64,000 nt of DNA from CAIRDP01 sp037138335. GTDB taxonomy: Bacteria; Bacteroidota; Bacteroidia; Bacteroidales; FEN-979. The translations under genes and the position numbers were made by a program. Below are positions 40,443-48,601 of the stretch, piece after piece (position 1 is the first letter of the stretch; each line of letters opens with the position of its first letter). The stretch spans positions 1-64,000 of the forward strand of contig JBAXIO010000011.1 in NCBI GenBank assembly GCA_037138335.1. Direction: 5' to 3'. Under the pieces are notes generated by a model. That model saw nothing but the letters and a program-made list of their open reading frames with translations. It was not told where the DNA came from and ran no database searches.

Positions 40443-41828
40443 ATGCCTATGTTCAGTAATCCTAATCCTTCTGTCCTCCAGGCGCAGCGAGACTTTTTCC
40501 TTACCTGTGCAACCAGGGACCCGGAGTTCCGGGTCAAACAGCTTAAGATCCTCCGAAAAGCTATTCTAGCCTATGAGGAAAGATTGTATGAGGCTTTCTG
40601 GAAGGACCTCCGGAAATCAAAATTCGAGGTGTATGCCACTGAAATAGGATTTGTACTGGAAGAACTGGGGCTGCATATCCGCAACGTCCACCGTTGGTCC
40701 AAACCCCAAAAAACCGGCACAAACCAGCTGCTGCACTTCTGGTCGAAGAGCAGGATATACCAGGAACCTTTTGGGTTGGTGCTTGTCATGGCTCCGTGGA
40801 ATTACCCTTTTCAGTTATTGATCAATCCCCTTATCGGGGCAATTTCAGCTGGAAACTGCGCAGCACTGAAACCTTCAGAACTTACGCCAACCATTGCCGG
40901 TGTAATGGGTGAAATGATTGGGGAATACTTTAGCACTGAATACATTTCATTTTTTAACGGGGACGTTGAATTGAGCAAAGCTTTGTTCAATGAGCATTGG
41001 GACCTGATTTTCTTTACCGGCAGCCCTGCGGTTGGTCGTTTTGTAATGGAATCGGCAGTAAAAAATCTTTGCCCGCTTGTCCTCGAACTTGGCGGCAAAA
41101 GTCCGTGCATCGTAGATGCCGGCGCCAGGCTTGAGGTGGCTGCAAGCCGCATCGTATGGGGCAAATTCCTAAATGCCGGACAAACATGTATTGCCCCCGA
41201 TTACCTGTTTGTCCATTCTTCGGTGAAAGACGAATTCCTGCATCTGATGAGTAAAAAAATTACCCGCTATTTCGGGGCCAATCCAAAAGAAAGCAAGGAT
41301 TTCCCCAGGATCGTCAGTGAAGGCAAGACCCAGAGGCTGGCAGGCTTCCTGAGCCATGGAAAACTGATTGCAGGGGGTGAAGTCGACATCCATGACCGTT
41401 TTATTTCTCCTACCATACTTGATGATATTAAACCTGACGATCCGATCATGCAGGAAGAGATCTTCGGCCCGATACTGCCGGTCATGGAGTTCAGCGACAT
41501 CAGCGTCGTTTTCAATTATATCAACTCACATCCCAAGCCGCTGGCCCTTTATTATTTCTCGGAGGACAAGGCCGGCCAGTCGGAGGTCCTCGAAAAAACT
41601 TCCTCGGGTGGTGCCTGCATCAATGACGTTATCATCCATATTGCCAATTCGAACATGCCGTTCGGTGGAGTGGGGAATTCAGGGATGGGGAAATATCATG
41701 GAAAGTATAGTTTTGAAGCATTCTCGCACCAGCGGGCGGTAATGTCAAAGTCAACACGAACAGATGTGCCGGTAAGGTATCCGCCCTATAATGGCAAACT
41801 GGGCATTCTTAAGATGTTATTGAAGTAG
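40443..41828 (+). CDS. NAD(P)-dependent aldehyde dehydrogenase (ALDH3-like)
   Basis: A 461-residue aldehyde dehydrogenase that oxidises an aldehyde to the acid; it is not the CoA-acylating type. It shows VLVMAPWNYPFQLL (about 107-120), KPSELTP, FTGSPAVGRFVM, LELGGKSPCIV with the general-base glutamate, and the catalytic cysteine in NAGQTCIAPDY. A C-terminal hydrophobic stretch of the microsomal type is absent. Both ATGs at 40443 and 40449 could start it. The promoter is about 170 bases upstream, across the heptamer array. The physiological aldehyde is unknown. Confidence 0.92.
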   Translation: MPMFSNPNPSVLQAQRDFFLTCATRDPEFRVKQLKILRKAILAYEERLYEAFWKDLRKSKFEVYATEIGFVLEELGLHIRNVHRWSKPQKTGTNQLLHFWSKSRIYQEPFGLVLVMAPWNYPFQLLINPLIGAISAGNCAALKPSELTPTIAGVMGEMIGEYFSTEYISFFNGDVELSKALFNEHWDLIFFTGSPAVGRFVMESAVKNLCPLVLELGGKSPCIVDAGARLEVAASRIVWGKFLNAGQTCIAPDYLFVHSSVKDEFLHLMSKKITRYFGANPKESKDFPRIVSEGKTQRLAGFLSHGKLIAGGEVDIHDRFISPTILDDIKPDDPIMQEEIFGPILPVMEFSDISVVFNYINSHPKPLALYYFSEDKAGQSEVLEKTSSGGACINDVIIHIANSNMPFGGVGNSGMGKYHGKYSFEAFSHQRAVMSKSTRTDVPVRYPPYNGKLGILKMLLK

Positions 41829-41891
41829 TTTTAATCCAGATGTAACAATGCAGGAGCGGATTCGTCAAACTGACAATAAAATAAAACCTTT

Positions 41892-42152
41892 ATGGAAAAT
41901 ATAAAAGAAGAATTCTGGGTAAAAGGTGAAGAACTTGTTGAAAAAGTCAAAGAGCTCATTCACGAAGGCAATGTGAGAAGGCTCATCATCAAGGACGAAA
42001 CAGGGAAGGTTTACCTGGAGATCCCTGTAACCGTTGGTGTTATAGGGGCTCTTATTGCCCCGATGCTGGCTGCGGTCGGCGCGGTTGCTGCCATGGTGGC
42101 GCATTTGCAGATTGAGGTCATACGTACCGGGGAACCTGGGAAGAAAGAGTGA
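41892..42152 (+). CDS. DUF4342 protein
   Basis: An 86-residue protein with the whole DUF4342 pattern: a helical start (VKGEELVEKVKELIHEGN), a two-strand piece (RRLIIKDETGKVYLEIPV) and a hydrophobic glycine/alanine-rich segment (about 49-72) that may sit in the membrane. Members are found widely in anaerobes and have no known function. It follows the aldehyde dehydrogenase by 63 bases and ends beside a heptamer array. Confidence 0.82.
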   Translation: MENIKEEFWVKGEELVEKVKELIHEGNVRRLIIKDETGKVYLEIPVTVGVIGALIAPMLAAVGAVAAMVAHLQIEVIRTGEPGKKE

Positions 42153-42170
42153 ACTGTTTCGCAGTTGGCA

Positions 42171-42265
42171 GCCATGAGCCATGAGCCATGAGCCATGAAG
42201 TAGTAGTCACCAGTCACCAGTCACCAGTCACGAATCACTGTTCACCAGTCACCGGTAAACAGTCA
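42171..42265. repeat. 7-bp repeat arrays (GCCATGA, then AGTCACC)
   Basis: Four GCCATGA units are followed by four or five AGTCACC-like units and degenerate relatives. The array lies between DUF4342 (stop at 42152) and the convergent aroE gene, and the aroE stop codon at 42235-42237 is inside it. Confidence 0.92.
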
Positions 42266-43023
42266 TTCGACGCGTTCATCCATATTGCAAATGAGAGTTC
42301 CGCCTGAAGTTCCAGCATACGAAACCCATTCTGGGTGCTGGCGCCTGATTCACGCGCCAGGCGCAGGAGTTTTGTTTCAGCGGGCTTGTAGATAAGGTCA
42401 TAAACAAAATGGCGGGGGCCCAGCAGGGCGAAAGGCAGGGGAGGGGCCGAGCCTGTATCGGGAATCATTCCGGCCGGCGTGCAATTGACAATAAAGGTGA
42501 ACTTCTCAAGCAGTGCGGAGGTGAGTTCATCATACCTGATTGTCAGCACATCCTTTTTTGTCCTCGAAACATTCAGTATTTCAACCCCCATCTCCTTCAG
42601 AATATAAGCGATGGCCCTGGATGATCCACCTGTTCCAAGTATGAGGGCGTGGGTATGATTAAAATCAGGGTTAAGGGAATTTTTAAATCCTCCGGCATCG
42701 GTGTTGTAACCCCTGAGTTTAACCTCAGGGCCGGAACGATTTATTATAACCGTATTAACGGCCCCGATTTCCCTGGCCAATGGATCGAGATAGTCAAGAA
42801 ATTGGATGATGCTTTGTTTATGGGGTATTGTGACATTAAAACCTTGCAGGCCGGGCGTGTTTGAGATCAAAGGCCTTACCTCATCCGCCGACAATAAAGG
42901 GAAGAGGGAATATGAATAATCTGTCAATCCCTCCCGCTCAAACTTTTTCGCAAAATACAGGGCTGAAGCGGAGTGTTCAAGGGGATAACCGATCAGTCCG
43001 AACCTGTGGTACCGTATGTTCAA
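42235..43023 (-). CDS. aroE: Shikimate dehydrogenase
   Basis: A 262-residue NADPH-dependent enzyme that reduces 3-dehydroshikimate in aromatic amino-acid biosynthesis. It shows IGYPLEHSAS (11-20) for shikimate binding, NVTIPHK with the catalytic Lys69, GYNTDAGGF with the partner aspartate, the Rossmann motif ILGTGGSSRAI and the late YDLIYKPAET. The last few residues (about PVTGEQ) and the stop codon are encoded by a heptamer repeat array, so the natural C-terminus has been altered or extended. The start overlaps the upstream gene by 4 bases. Confidence 0.94.
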   Translation of the reverse strand: MNIRYHRFGLIGYPLEHSASALYFAKKFEREGLTDYSYSLFPLLSADEVRPLISNTPGLQGFNVTIPHKQSIIQFLDYLDPLAREIGAVNTVIINRSGPEVKLRGYNTDAGGFKNSLNPDFNHTHALILGTGGSSRAIAYILKEMGVEILNVSRTKKDVLTIRYDELTSALLEKFTFIVNCTPAGMIPDTGSAPPLPFALLGPRHFVYDLIYKPAETKLLRLARESGASTQNGFRMLELQAELSFAIWMNASNDCLPVTGEQ

Positions 43024-43808
43024 ACCTGCTGAAACTTTTTCAGTTTTTCGGGAAGGAACTGGAAAAATGTATCTCCCCTCAGCCCGAGTCTCAATGTTTC
43101 CAATGGAATAATTTCTGAAGGAGGTATATTCCCGAGGTTCACGTTAGCTCCAAAATGCTTGATAAACCAAACCTGCTGTGATTTAAGCGGGGCTTCCCAG
43201 ATGATCTTCTGGATGTCGACTTTGCTGAGGATTTTATTGATCAGGGCCACATGGGCTTTTCCAGTAGGCCTGTAAATGCCTACATTACCGCTTTCCCTTG
43301 CTTCCCCGATGACCTTGAAGGAGCCGGCCTGCAATTCCTTCTGCATCATCTCAATCCATTTGCTCGGTGATATCAGGATGCCTGATTCCTTGGAACCGAC
43401 TTCCGAGAGAACAGTATACTGCCTGGAAAGGATGTTGATGTGTTCGCATTTGACATCATGGTCGATATTCATCGAACCATCGGAGATCTCAACGGTATCA
43501 AGACCCAGCTGGTCAATGTATTTCCTGTAATCGTCAAAGCGGTCCCGAATGAAAAAGGCTTCAAAAAGGGTTCCGCCGAGATAAACTTTGAGACCACCTT
43601 CCTTATATACTTTGATTTTCTTTTGCAGGTCACGGGTAACCAGTGATGTGCCAAAACCGAGCTTGACGTAATCTATAAATTCACTGCCAACAGATACGAG
43701 GTCTTCGGCTTCACGCACGCTGAGACTTTTATCCATTACCATGGCAATTCCGTTCTGACGCGGTTTTAATGATCGTTCAGGTAAAAAAGGAAGGTCAATG
43801 TTCATCAT
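43020..43808 (-). CDS. comA: Phosphosulfolactate synthase (ComA) family protein
   Basis: A 262-residue TIM-barrel protein of the ComA family, which in methanogens adds sulfite to phosphoenolpyruvate to give phosphosulfolactate, the first step of coenzyme M synthesis. Recognisable stretches are DYVKLGFGTS (about 47-56), VYLGGTLFE, DTVEISDGS and KVIGEARESGNVGIY. In Bacteroidota the product may feed sulfolactate or another sulfonate rather than coenzyme M. It lies 5 bases after the TPR gene and overlaps aroE by 4 bases. Family call is firm; physiological product is inference. Confidence 0.88.
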   Translation of the reverse strand: MMNIDLPFLPERSLKPRQNGIAMVMDKSLSVREAEDLVSVGSEFIDYVKLGFGTSLVTRDLQKKIKVYKEGGLKVYLGGTLFEAFFIRDRFDDYRKYIDQLGLDTVEISDGSMNIDHDVKCEHINILSRQYTVLSEVGSKESGILISPSKWIEMMQKELQAGSFKVIGEARESGNVGIYRPTGKAHVALINKILSKVDIQKIIWEAPLKSQQVWFIKHFGANVNLGNIPPSEIIPLETLRLGLRGDTFFQFLPEKLKKFQQV

Positions 43809-43813
43809 AGTTT

Positions 43814-45217
43814 TTATTTTTTATGGGCTTCAATAATTTCAATAACGGCAGGATGCTGCTGGGCTTCGGGGAACATGGTAAACAAACGCTTATACCCGTT
43901 AAAGTCCATCCCCAGGGCTTTTGAAAGGGTTTCGTTAGCTTGCTTAGGTTTGCCCAGCAGGAAAAGGTAATAGGCCATCCCGAAGAAAAAATCAGGATTC
44001 TCATCATGGTATTTAAGGCCTTCAAGAAGTACATCATAAGCTTCCTGGTGGAGCTTTACATCGGCATAGGCAACAGAAAGGTCAAGCCAGACATCCGGGT
44101 CATCGGGATTCAGTTCAATTGCTTTCCTGTAAGCAGGTACCCCTTCGTCAAAACGGTTTAATTTGATGTACATGTCGCCAAGCATCGACCAGTATTCAGG
44201 TACTACCGGGGATAATTTAATTGCTTTCCTTATATATGAGAGTGAGGTCTGGGGTTTCCCAAGTTCATCATAGGCTATCCCTATTCCCATCCATGCATCG
44301 GCAAAATCACTGTCAAGGGTGATCGCTTTCTTGTAATAGTCAATGGCGTAATCGAACTGGCAGAGCTTTTCATAGCACTCACCTATATAATAATAGGTTA
44401 AAGGTTCAGGGTCTTCATAATACAAGGTCTCCAGGTAAGTTTGGATAGCCTTTTCAAACATGCCGGCATTCGCATAGCAATTGGCTTTGTTAAAATAGGC
44501 GGAAGAGAAGGATTCGTCAATTGCAATGGCATAATCATAAGCTTCTACCGATTTATCAAACTCTTCCATATTCCCGTAAGCAACACCCAGGTTGAACCAG
44601 GAGACCTTTGAATAGGGATGGTCGTCGAGGAAGGTTTTAAAGAAATGAATACAGTTTTCGGATTGCCTTGTGATCTCAAAACAAAATGAGATTTCAAACA
44701 AAGCGGCTTCGTTCTCAGGATTTATCCTGATCGCCTCTGTAAGATATTTGATGGCTTGCTTATATTTTCCAAGGTTCTCATATTCAAAGGCCAGGCTAAC
44801 GTAAATGTCATCCTGGTCCTCGCTGCTTTCCAATGCATTCTTGTAAGACTGAATTGCTTTCTCGGAACGTTCGAGCTGGCTGTACAGGTTCCCTTTCTGG
44901 ACCTGGAATTCAGAATCGGAAGCCTCGGAATGATCGAGTTCCTCAAGGAGGGTCAGTGCTTCATGGTCTTTCTTTGTATGGATGAAATACTGCACCTGTT
45001 TAAGAAGGATCAATGGGTTATTCTGGTGCTGTCGCAGTGCTTTTTTCAGGCATTGAAGGGCAGAGGGGAGGTCGTTGAGATAAAGATAGTAGTCAATAAT
45101 ATCTTCGTATTCAAAAACATCAAAAAAATGCTGTTCCTTATGGTTGATCATGTCCTCATAATTCCTTACAAGGGCAATCAGCTCAGGGTCGAACTGTGAT
45201 TCAAAAGGATCTTCCAT
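43814..45217 (-). CDS. TPR-repeat protein
   Basis: A roughly 467-residue protein built of about eleven tetratricopeptide repeats, with typical consensus pieces such as AIKYLTEAIRINPENEAAL, WFNLGVAYGNMEEFDKSVE and AYRKAIELNPDDPDVWL. It has no signal peptide and is acidic, so it is a cytoplasmic scaffold. The start at 45217 is preferred to the upstream TTG at 45259, because the latter lies in the promoter element; GAGG precedes the ATG. It heads the comA-aroE operon. Partner proteins are unknown. Confidence 0.9.
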   Translation of the reverse strand: MEDPFESQFDPELIALVRNYEDMINHKEQHFFDVFEYEDIIDYYLYLNDLPSALQCLKKALRQHQNNPLILLKQVQYFIHTKKDHEALTLLEELDHSEASDSEFQVQKGNLYSQLERSEKAIQSYKNALESSEDQDDIYVSLAFEYENLGKYKQAIKYLTEAIRINPENEAALFEISFCFEITRQSENCIHFFKTFLDDHPYSKVSWFNLGVAYGNMEEFDKSVEAYDYAIAIDESFSSAYFNKANCYANAGMFEKAIQTYLETLYYEDPEPLTYYYIGECYEKLCQFDYAIDYYKKAITLDSDFADAWMGIGIAYDELGKPQTSLSYIRKAIKLSPVVPEYWSMLGDMYIKLNRFDEGVPAYRKAIELNPDDPDVWLDLSVAYADVKLHQEAYDVLLEGLKYHDENPDFFFGMAYYLFLLGKPKQANETLSKALGMDFNGYKRLFTMFPEAQQHPAVIEIIEAHKK

Positions 45218-45256
45218 AAATATTACCTCAGAGAAGCGCAATAAGCAAATTCCATG

Positions 45257-45264
45257 CAAAAATA
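45257..45264 (-). promoter_or_regulatory. -7 promoter element of the TPR-comA-aroE operon
   Basis: The minus strand reads TATTTTTG, an exact TAnnTTTG match, 39 bases upstream of the chosen ATG at 45217. Confidence 0.6.
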
Positions 45265-45429
45265 GTAAATTCCGGCATGCGCTGGCTTATTGGGGCAGCT
45301 GCATTATTTTTCAGGCACTGGAAATTTTTGAAAACAGGATCTTTAAACAGGGGCTAAGGCCGGAGGTTTCATAAGCTGATTTTGCTAATTGGTTTAAGTT
45401 CAAATTGTAATCCTGTTGATAAATAATTA

Positions 45430-45437
45430 TATCTTTG
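45430..45437 (+). promoter_or_regulatory. -7 promoter element of the pentapeptide-repeat gene
   Basis: TATCTTTG matches TAnnTTTG; a TTG 22 bases upstream (45405-45407) may be the -33 element. It ends 39 bases before the ATG at 45477 and rules out the in-frame TTG at 45435 as start. The rest of the 259-base gap back to 45217 shows only the TPR promoter. Confidence 0.6.
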
Positions 45438-45476
45438 AGGCATAATTCACTCGACGTTCGAATTAAATATACGCAT

Positions 45477-46955
45477 ATGGATAGGTCATTACGGGCGCCC
45501 CAGGACATTAAATACATTGTCGAAGAGCTTGACAATATCAATGAAACTGTTAATCTTGAGGCAATTAGCAAGTTGCATCGTATTGCAAAACATTCGGAAG
45601 AATTTCGTCCGACTGTTTTTGACAATTTATGTTCGTTTGTGCGCAAAGTGACTTCAGAGGAAGAATACCGCATGCGGGAGAGGCCCAGTTTTAAGATTCA
45701 AAATATTTTGAATCTCCTGGTTGCCGATGAAACAGAAAGAGTAATTTATAAAGATATACCTGCAGATTTGCACGAGAGCTATCTCCAGAGGGCTATTCTG
45801 AAAGGGGCCGATCTGAGGGGTGCCGACCTGAAGGCGGTTAATCTCAGCAAGTCGAACCTGAAAGGGGCAAGCCTGAGGGGAGCCGATTTAAGCCTGGCCG
45901 ACCTGAGGGGAGCCGACCTGAGGGGGGCTGACCTGAGGGGGGCATATATCAAAGGGGCTGACCTGAGTTCGGCAAACCTGAGCAAGGCGACCTTAGGAAA
46001 GGCAAACCTGAAAGGATCAAACCTGAGTAAGGCAAACCTGAGTGAAACCGATTTCAATGGAACAAACCTGAATGGTGCAAATCTTTGTGAAGCATACCTG
46101 GGGGAGGCAAACCTGAGTAATGCAAACCTGAACAGGGCCGATCTTAGCCGGGCTGATCTCAGGGCAGTGAATTTAAGCAAGGCAAACCTGAATGGCGCCA
46201 ACCTTGCAGGGTCCAATCTCAGGGGAACAAATCTGAGCGAGGCCGACATGAGTAAGGCCAACCTGAGCCAGGCCAACCTGAGAGGGGCGCTTCTTATCAG
46301 GACAAACCTGAGTGAGGCCAATCTGAGCAGAGCTGAACTGAGCAAAGCTTCTTTGAGTAAAGCTGACCTCAAAGGGGCTGATCTCAGCGGGGCAACATTC
46401 AGGCTGGCAATCATGAGCGAGGCCGACCTGAGCGGGGCCGACCTTAGTGAGGCCGATCTTACCGAGGTATACATGAACGATGCAAACCTGAGTGAGGCCA
46501 ACCTGGAAAATTCCTGCCTTACCGGAGCGAAAATGGGCTGGGCCCTGCTTATCAGGACTAATCTGAGCGGGGCTAACCTCAGTAAGGTCAACCTCGGCGG
46601 TGCAATTCTCAGCGGCACAAACCTAACCGGGGCGAACCTTAGCGGTGCAAACCTGAGTGAGGCCAACCTGAGTAAATCAGACCTTAGCAAATCAGACCTT
46701 AGCAATGCCGATATGAGAGGGACAAACCTGAGCCCGGCAAACCTCAGCGAGGCATTTATAGACCGTCCCGACTGGATATCCAAATTACAAGACTGGAAGT
46801 GTACCGGTATCGAGGATATAGAGCGAAAATACGAGGTGATTGAAAGCAAGAAGGACGGGCAAGCTCTTTACAGGATAAGAGAGAAGGTGAAATTGAGCAA
46901 GACTTCCGGCAAAAAGCCTGCCCGAGCCGTTAAAAAAAAACCGGCAAATAAATAG
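45477..46955 (+). CDS. Long pentapeptide-repeat protein
   Basis: A 492-residue protein. Residues of about 1-100 form a helical, ARM-like domain (ISKLHRIAKHSEEFRPTV) of the kind that precedes pentapeptide repeats in other bacteria. About 64 consecutive A(D/N)LXX pentapeptides follow without a break (320 residues, about 16 coils of a right-handed quadrilateral beta-helix). The C-terminus (about 425-492) has a short folded piece and a Lys/Ala tail ending KKKPANK. There is no signal peptide or membrane segment. Some pentapeptide proteins mimic DNA and protect gyrase, most have no known role; nothing here identifies the partner. It lies 28 bases upstream of the mutase gene. Confidence 0.92.
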   Translation: MDRSLRAPQDIKYIVEELDNINETVNLEAISKLHRIAKHSEEFRPTVFDNLCSFVRKVTSEEEYRMRERPSFKIQNILNLLVADETERVIYKDIPADLHESYLQRAILKGADLRGADLKAVNLSKSNLKGASLRGADLSLADLRGADLRGADLRGAYIKGADLSSANLSKATLGKANLKGSNLSKANLSETDFNGTNLNGANLCEAYLGEANLSNANLNRADLSRADLRAVNLSKANLNGANLAGSNLRGTNLSEADMSKANLSQANLRGALLIRTNLSEANLSRAELSKASLSKADLKGADLSGATFRLAIMSEADLSGADLSEADLTEVYMNDANLSEANLENSCLTGAKMGWALLIRTNLSGANLSKVNLGGAILSGTNLTGANLSGANLSEANLSKSDLSKSDLSNADMRGTNLSPANLSEAFIDRPDWISKLQDWKCTGIEDIERKYEVIESKKDGQALYRIREKVKLSKTSGKKPARAVKKKPANK

Positions 46956-46983
46956 CCTGGAAATAAATTGAAAAATATATTCT

Positions 46984-48381
46984 ATGACTTTAATCAGTTC
47001 GATTAGTGGAATACGCGGAACCATTGGTGGAAAGGAAGGGCTGGGGCTTACTCCGGTTGACATCCTGAAATTTTCCTGTGCCTTTGCGCAATGGGTCAAA
47101 GAAGATTGCAGGAAAGACGCTCCCCTGATCATTGTCGGCAGGGATGCGAGGATTTCAGGTGAGATGGTCAATCACCTGGTTTGCGGAACCTTGATGTCTT
47201 GCGGAGTCGACATTATTGATATCGGCCTTACTACGACACCTACCACCGAGCTGGCAATAGGTTTTCATAATGCCGACGGAGGGATCATCCTGACGGCAAG
47301 CCACAATCCCATCCAGTGGAATGCGTTGAAACTGTTGAATTCTAAAGGGGAGTTCCTGACGGCTGCCGATGGAGAAAAGATACTCGAACTGTCGGCCAGG
47401 AAAGACTATAAATTTGCCGAAGTCAGGAACCTGGGGATTTGTTCATCCGACGATTCCTGCATTGAAAAGCATATTGAGAAAATACTTGAACTTGAACTCG
47501 TTGATACAGAGGCGATTAAAAAGGCTCATCTTACGGTCGTCATCGATGCTGTAAACAGTTCGGGAGGCATTGCGGTACCCTTGTTACTTCATGAGTTGGG
47601 AGTACATAAAATAATTCCGCTGTTTTGCGATCCAACCGGGGATTTTGCCCATAACCCGGAACCTCTTTCTGAAAACATAGGGGATCTTTGTGAAATTATA
47701 GTTAAGAACAAGGCGGATGTCGGGTTTGCAGTTGACCCTGATGTTGACCGCCTTGCCATTGTAAACCAGCTTGGCGAGCCATTTGGGGAAGAGTATACTC
47801 TTGTTGCCGTGGCTGACTATATCCTGGGTTATAAAGAAGGTAATACCGTATCAAACCTTTCCTCCACCCAGGCACTTAAAGTAGTTACCGAAAAGCATGG
47901 TGGAAAATACTTTGCCTCGGCCGTGGGGGAGGTCAATGTGGTGGAATGCATGAAAAAGCACCATGCCGTGATAGGTGGTGAAGGAAACGGCGGAGTAATT
48001 TACCCTGAATTGCATTACGGAAGGGATGCCCTTGTCGGGATTGCCTTGTTTTTATCCTACCTGGCCCGCTCGGGTAAAAACTGTTCACAGCTCCGGGATC
48101 AGTACCAGAACTATTTTATTTCCAAGAATAAAATCAATGTTACTTCGGAAATGGATATTGACAATATCCTGAAAAAGATTGCCGTACGTTATAAGAACCG
48201 CCCGGTTTCAGCTATCGATGGGATTAAAATTCATTTTGACGGGGAATGGGTCCACCTCCGAAAGTCAAATACCGAACCCATCGTAAGGATATACGCAGAA
48301 AGCAACATGCAGGAAAAGGCTGATCATCTTGCATTGAAACTGATGCATGATGTTGAGGAGATCACCAAGGGAAATGAGTAA
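46984..48381 (+). CDS. glmM: Phosphoglucosamine mutase / phosphohexomutase
   Basis: A 465-residue alpha-D-phosphohexomutase. Its N-terminus SSISGIRGT binds substrate phosphate. The phosphoserine loop is TASHNPIQWN, the metal loop DPDVDRLA, the sugar-binding loop GEGNGGVIYP and the phosphate-binding loop RKSNTEPIVRIYAE. GlmM makes glucosamine-1-phosphate for peptidoglycan and lipopolysaccharide. In Bacteroidota this subfamily is usually annotated as GlmM, but phosphomanno- or phosphoglucomutase activity cannot be excluded from motifs. It follows the pentapeptide-repeat gene by 28 bases and overlaps the next small gene by 8. Confidence 0.87.
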   Translation: MTLISSISGIRGTIGGKEGLGLTPVDILKFSCAFAQWVKEDCRKDAPLIIVGRDARISGEMVNHLVCGTLMSCGVDIIDIGLTTTPTTELAIGFHNADGGIILTASHNPIQWNALKLLNSKGEFLTAADGEKILELSARKDYKFAEVRNLGICSSDDSCIEKHIEKILELELVDTEAIKKAHLTVVIDAVNSSGGIAVPLLLHELGVHKIIPLFCDPTGDFAHNPEPLSENIGDLCEIIVKNKADVGFAVDPDVDRLAIVNQLGEPFGEEYTLVAVADYILGYKEGNTVSNLSSTQALKVVTEKHGGKYFASAVGEVNVVECMKKHHAVIGGEGNGGVIYPELHYGRDALVGIALFLSYLARSGKNCSQLRDQYQNYFISKNKINVTSEMDIDNILKKIAVRYKNRPVSAIDGIKIHFDGEWVHLRKSNTEPIVRIYAESNMQEKADHLALKLMHDVEEITKGNE

Positions 48382-48598
48382 GAAAAAGAAAAAAAAGGCA
48401 GTGAAATACAAGCAGGTGACGATCACCATCTCTGCACGCCAGAAAAAATCCCTGATGAATTTCTGCAAATCCAGGAAGAGTACTCCGAATAAGATCATTA
48501 AAAAAGCGATCCGCCCGCTGCTTGAGAACTATGAGAACCTGGAGGTGAACCATGTCTCCTCAAAAGTTAGCCAGCTCCAGCTCTTCAGCATGGAATAA
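48374..48598 (+). CDS. Small basic ribbon-helix-helix-like protein
   Basis: A 74-residue protein starting at the ATG that overlaps the glmM stop by 8 bases. After a run of lysines (3-8) comes a strand VTITIS and two helices (ARQKKSLMNFCKSRKS, then TPNKIIKKAIRPLLE), the pattern of a ribbon-helix-helix DNA-binding domain. A short polar tail follows. No toxin partner is next to it, so it is not obviously an antitoxin. Function is unknown; translation coupling to glmM is likely. Confidence 0.65.
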   Translation: MSKKKKKKAVKYKQVTITISARQKKSLMNFCKSRKSTPNKIIKKAIRPLLENYENLEVNHVSSKVSQLQLFSME

Positions 48599-48601
48599 TG
48601 C

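Noticed and set aside
40318..40569. A frame encoding seven-residue HCSLFTV repeats from the GTTCACT array
   Set aside because: A period of 7 bases gives a repeating 7-residue peptide automatically. The frame overlaps the aldehyde dehydrogenase start in another frame and has no start signal.
45779..46849. A 356-codon open frame on the minus strand opposite the pentapeptide repeats
   Set aside because: It is the mirror of the A(D/N)LXX repeat codons; its product is only Leu/Arg/Ala/Ser-rich repetition with no start signal, and the plus-strand protein is clearly real.
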